A stretch of DNA of 64,000 bases. It comes from Nymphaea colorata (lineage: Eukaryota; Streptophyta; Magnoliopsida; Nymphaeales; Nymphaeaceae). A program made the translations under genes and the position numbers. The DNA lies in assembly GCF_008831285.2 (NCBI RefSeq), contig NC_045139.1, positions 126,501 through 190,500 of the forward strand, given 5' to 3'. Below the pieces are notes generated by a model. It ran no database searches, was not told the origin of the DNA, and saw only the letters and a list, made by a program, of their open reading frames with translations. Below are positions 60,931 to 64,000 of this stretch, one piece after another. The stretch's first letter is position 1; every line of letters begins with the position of its first letter.

Positions 60931-62663
60931 ATGGAGGGACAGAGCAGGGTTCTGGTGATCGGTGGCACCGGCTACATCGGCAAGTTCATCGTGAAGGCGA
61001 GCGCGGCGTCTGGCCACCCCACGTTCGCACTGGTCAGGGACACCTCTCCCTCCGACCCAGCCAAATCCCAGCTTCTTCACTCCTTCACCTCCTCTGGCGT
61101 CACCCTGCTTCGCGTACCACCCAATGCCATCCCTCTTTCTCTCTTTCTCTTTGTCAAAATGTTCAAATTGTTGTGACTGAGTGCTCTCTGAATTTTTCAC
61201 AGGGCTCTCTGGAAGATCATGAAAGTTTGCTTGGGGCAATCAAGCAAGTGGATGTTGTCATTTCAGCGGTGGGAAATGCACAAATCTTACAGCAGTCCAA
61301 CATCATTGCTGCTATCAAAGAAGCTGGCAATATCAAGGTTGTTCTTCATAACTTCTCTTTCTCATGGTGACATTTTGTTCATTATTCCACTTTTTTGCCT
61401 TATTAAGGGGAATGCACTCAATGATTTTGCATGGACGACTTGTTTAACCAGCAATGAACTCGCCTTGGACTCGAAAGACAAGAGTCTCTTTCACTTATCT
61501 TAAAACTTTCCCTCGGCGCGTATTAGCAGTTATGAATCTCACCGGAGAGACTGTGTTTTCCACCGTTGACGTATACGTGCAGATCTTCAAGCTCGAGGGT
61601 GATTGCACCAAAAATTTTCTTGTAGTGTTAGATACGCTGCAACAGCAACCATGATGAAAGGGCCGCCCTCTTTTTTGTGTTCCTTTGCAGAGGTTTTTCC
61701 CTTCCGAGTTCGGGAACGATGTCGATCGCCAGCATGCGGTGGAGCCGGCCAAGAGCACATTCGCTTTAAAAGCACAGATTCGCCGAGCCATTGAGGCCGA
61801 AGGCATTCCCCACACCTATGTATGTTGCAGCTTCTTTGCTGCCTACTTCCTCCCCAACATGTCTCAGCCAGGATTGACCTCCCCTCCGAGAGACAAGATT
61901 GTCATCCTCGGAGATGGAAACCCCAAGGCCGTGTTCAACAAGGAGGATGACATCGCCACCTATACTATCAAGGCTGTCGATGATCCAAGAACCCTGAACA
62001 AGGTCCTGTACGTGAAGCCACCTGCCAATACCTATTCCTTCAATGAGCTGACCTCGCTTTGGGAGAAGAAGATTGGCAAGACCCTACAGAGAATCTACGT
62101 TCCGGAGGACCAGATGCTCAAGAACATTGAAGGTGAGAATCAAACACAGCTCACTCCACTGTAATGACCCTTTATACGCAACCCCCACCACTAACTTGCT
62201 CTCTGCTACCTCCTGTCTCTGCATATAGCCTGACTCCCGTTTTGCATGCTTTGCCCCGACCCTTTTGCTCAGTTTCGCGAATCCGCAATCTTGCATTGCA
62301 TAGCTCCTCATTCTTGAATCTTAAAACGCTCTTATTTAGCTCGACCACCTACCACCCTCCTCATTCAAGTCATTGAGAACCACTAAGCTCTTGCTCTCTA
62401 AGCAAACATTGGAGATTTCTTCGAAACTTTTTAAGATTAGACAGAAGAGAGACGTTGGAGATTTCTTCTTAATTACAGAGGGTTGTGGTTTTGCAGAGTT
62501 GCCGTTCCCGATGAACATTGTGGTGGCAATCGCGCACTCCGTCTTCGTGAAAGGTGACCAGACAAATTTTGAGATAGAGGAATCGTTCGGAGTGGAAGCA
62601 TCTGAGCTGTACCCAGATGTCAAGTATACAACCGTGGAACAGTACCTGGATCAATTTGTTTGA
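60931..62663 (+). CDS. PCBER: PCBER-like NADPH reductase, gene C
   Basis: Exons 60931-61113, 61203-61337, 61691-62132 and 62497-62663 encode 308 aa. Exon count, exon lengths and splice phases are the same as gene B; exon 3 is likewise unsplit. The Rossmann GGTGYIG, catalytic-type Lys133 (FALKAQIRR), GDGNPKAVFNKEDDIATYTIKA and VKGDQTNFEIE are present. The substrate loop is CCSFFAAYFLPN. The first 61 residues are identical to gene B (only synonymous changes), while the 45 residues of exon 2 differ at about ten positions. It should reduce phenylpropanoid dimers with NADPH. It is intact, with a good TATA box and AC-type elements upstream, so it is likely expressed and co-regulated with lignin/lignan genes. 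Confidence 0.92.
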
Positions 62664-63939
62664 GCTTTGCTCTTTCTTCAGAAGCAAGCTACGGTCTGTC
62701 TGCTACCTCCTGCGTGAAAGGGCCGATCTTTCCTGTTCTTCTTGTGTGATTTGATTATTGGTCAGCCTGCTTGTGGAATGTCTTGGCTTTGCAAAGCCTT
62801 TGTTAGTGGTTTTTGGACACGGTTCATTAACCCTATGAATAATTTACTGAACCACGTTTACCAGATTTAAGCACAAATTAAAACTTTGCTTCTTTCTTCC
62901 TCAATCTATTTCGGTGAAGGACACTTCTTTTCCCAAGGGAGGACGGACGCAAGAAGAAACACCATGTACTGAAAACGTAACATTGGTTGCAGCTTAATTT
63001 TCAGATAGACTGTCAACTCGATGCCGCTAATGTATCACCAGTACTGTTCCGCGACTTACAACGTAGCTTTGTTGCCTTGTTGGTATACTGATGATCATTA
63101 CCTTGCATGGTGTTTCATCTGGTCAGCACCAAGTTGACCTCATTTGCCCGCAACTTGGGTACCCACTCCACTGCTACCTGACTCGAGTAAAGGAACTCTT
63201 CCCTCCATGTCCCACAAAAACTTGTGGATCGCTTTTCCTTTAAAAGTGAAGGAGACGTTCATCAGGAGGGCCGTGCAGATAATAAATATCATACAACACG
63301 CATAAAGATCCAGCCACCTGTGACACTAGCAAGTGGAGCATCTGAATGTGAATGTCAAATCTTTTATTAGAAGAGATATATTACTGTTGAATCTACAAGG
63401 AGGATGTCAGTCACCTACAATATCAAAGATAAAGCACCTTATATAAGACTTTAGGAAATAACTAATTTAGCCGTGAAACCATAGAATGCCTCTTGCCATG
63501 CATTAAAAAATCTAGAATGAATAAACGTTTCTAAATCTTTCATCTAATGTTTGAATCAAAATAACGCAAACAAAAGATCGGGACATGTTTTGTATCTTAA
63601 AGTTGGAGCTGATGAGCTTCAGCAACGCCCCACCAAAGCACCGCTGCCAATAAAGAAACAAAAACAAAATAGGACAACCAGAACATTTGACCCTCATCAA
63701 CCGCTTCAGCATTTTAAACCTTCACTCTTCCAGTTATGGAATGATGAGACTTATCTGAAGATTATATCGGAATGATGGGGCTATTTATTTGTTTTCCATC
63801 AGCACGTTTTTTATTCACTCCCATCTAGTTCGACGACAATCATCCTGGAGTATCCTTTTTCTTTAACACTGAATCCAAGCATTTTGTTCATCATGCTTAA
63901 GTGCAGTCGTTGCGTGTATATGTGTGCGGTTGTGTCACT
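62664..63939. other. 3' flank of gene C and intergenic DNA
   Basis: It resembles the gene B 3' flank up to about 63190. Beyond that no gene is seen; short ORFs near 63500-63775 are unsupported. Confidence 0.45.
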
Positions 63940-63982
63940 CACACACACACACACACACACACACATAGAGAGAGAGAGAGAG
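63940..63982. repeat. compound (CA)n-(GA)n microsatellite
   Basis: About 13 CA units, then about 8 AG units, near the window end. Confidence 0.95.
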
Positions 63983-64000
63983 AAAGAAAGTTTTAATTCG

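Larger units (their letters stand above)
59480..63190. repeat. segmental duplication, right copy (orphan exon 5 + spacer + gene C)
   Basis: Counterpart of 45230-48950. The left edge falls just before the exon 5-like fragment; edges are approximate. Confidence 0.75.

Noticed and set aside
63551-63775. 74-codon ORF near the window end
   Set aside because: It shows no similarity or promoter context and overlaps a minus-strand frame of similar length.

Overview
The window is nuclear DNA of a flowering plant. The evidence is plant-only gene families (an auxin-receptor F-box protein, a laccase, a DYW-type PPR protein, PCBER-like reductases), GT-AG introns, a Ty1/copia retrotransposon primed by initiator tRNA-Met, and a good miR397 target site. 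The lineage cannot be fixed from sequence alone. All exon joins below were made by hand from reading frame, GT/AG sites and family similarity; every join keeps the frame.

Layout. 1-7.5 kb: no supportable gene, a few small tandem repeats, then a pyrimidine-rich leader. 7.6-9.8 kb (+): auxin receptor of the AFB4/AFB5 clade, three exons. 10-15.7 kb: no gene recognised. 15.8-18.1 kb (+): six-exon laccase. 18.85-23.83 kb (-): complete copia element with two LTRs, TSD, PBS and PPT, nearly identical LTRs but a broken polyprotein. 25.9-30.1 kb (+): ten-exon plastid glucose-6-phosphate 1-epimerase-like gene. 31.3-33.4 kb (+): intronless DYW PPR gene. 34.5-35.4 kb (+): four-exon small plant-specific protein. 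35.9-40.3 kb (-): four-exon TMEM53/DUF829-type hydrolase-fold gene. 40.8-62.7 kb (+): three intact PCBER-like reductase genes (A, B, C), each encoding 308 aa.

The right third has been shaped by repeated local duplication. Gene A is head-to-head with the TMEM53-like gene across about 450 bp. A decayed copy of that block (TMEM53 exon 1, promoter, gene A start, part of gene A intron 3) lies at about 50.8-52.8 kb, and a second TMEM53 exon 1 scrap at 53.1-53.3 kb. A second, younger duplication copied the last exon of gene A, the spacer and gene B to about 59.5-63.2 kb. This produced gene C and left an orphan gene A exon 5 in front of it. An SPB1 (rRNA methyltransferase) 3'-end pseudogene lies at 49.06-49.96 kb, and a gene-free AT-rich stretch fills 53.7-59.5 kb.

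Functionally, the laccase (phenol oxidation, lignin/lignan coupling) and the PCBER-like reductases (reduction of the coupled phenylpropanoid dimers) belong to neighbouring steps of phenylpropanoid metabolism. The other genes are unrelated housekeeping or regulatory genes. I did not find a convincing new biological system. The most notable signals are the reductase duplication history (intron loss, uneven divergence, promoter divergence), a perfect 24-bp intronic inverted repeat, and the miRNA-site status of the laccase and auxin-receptor genes.
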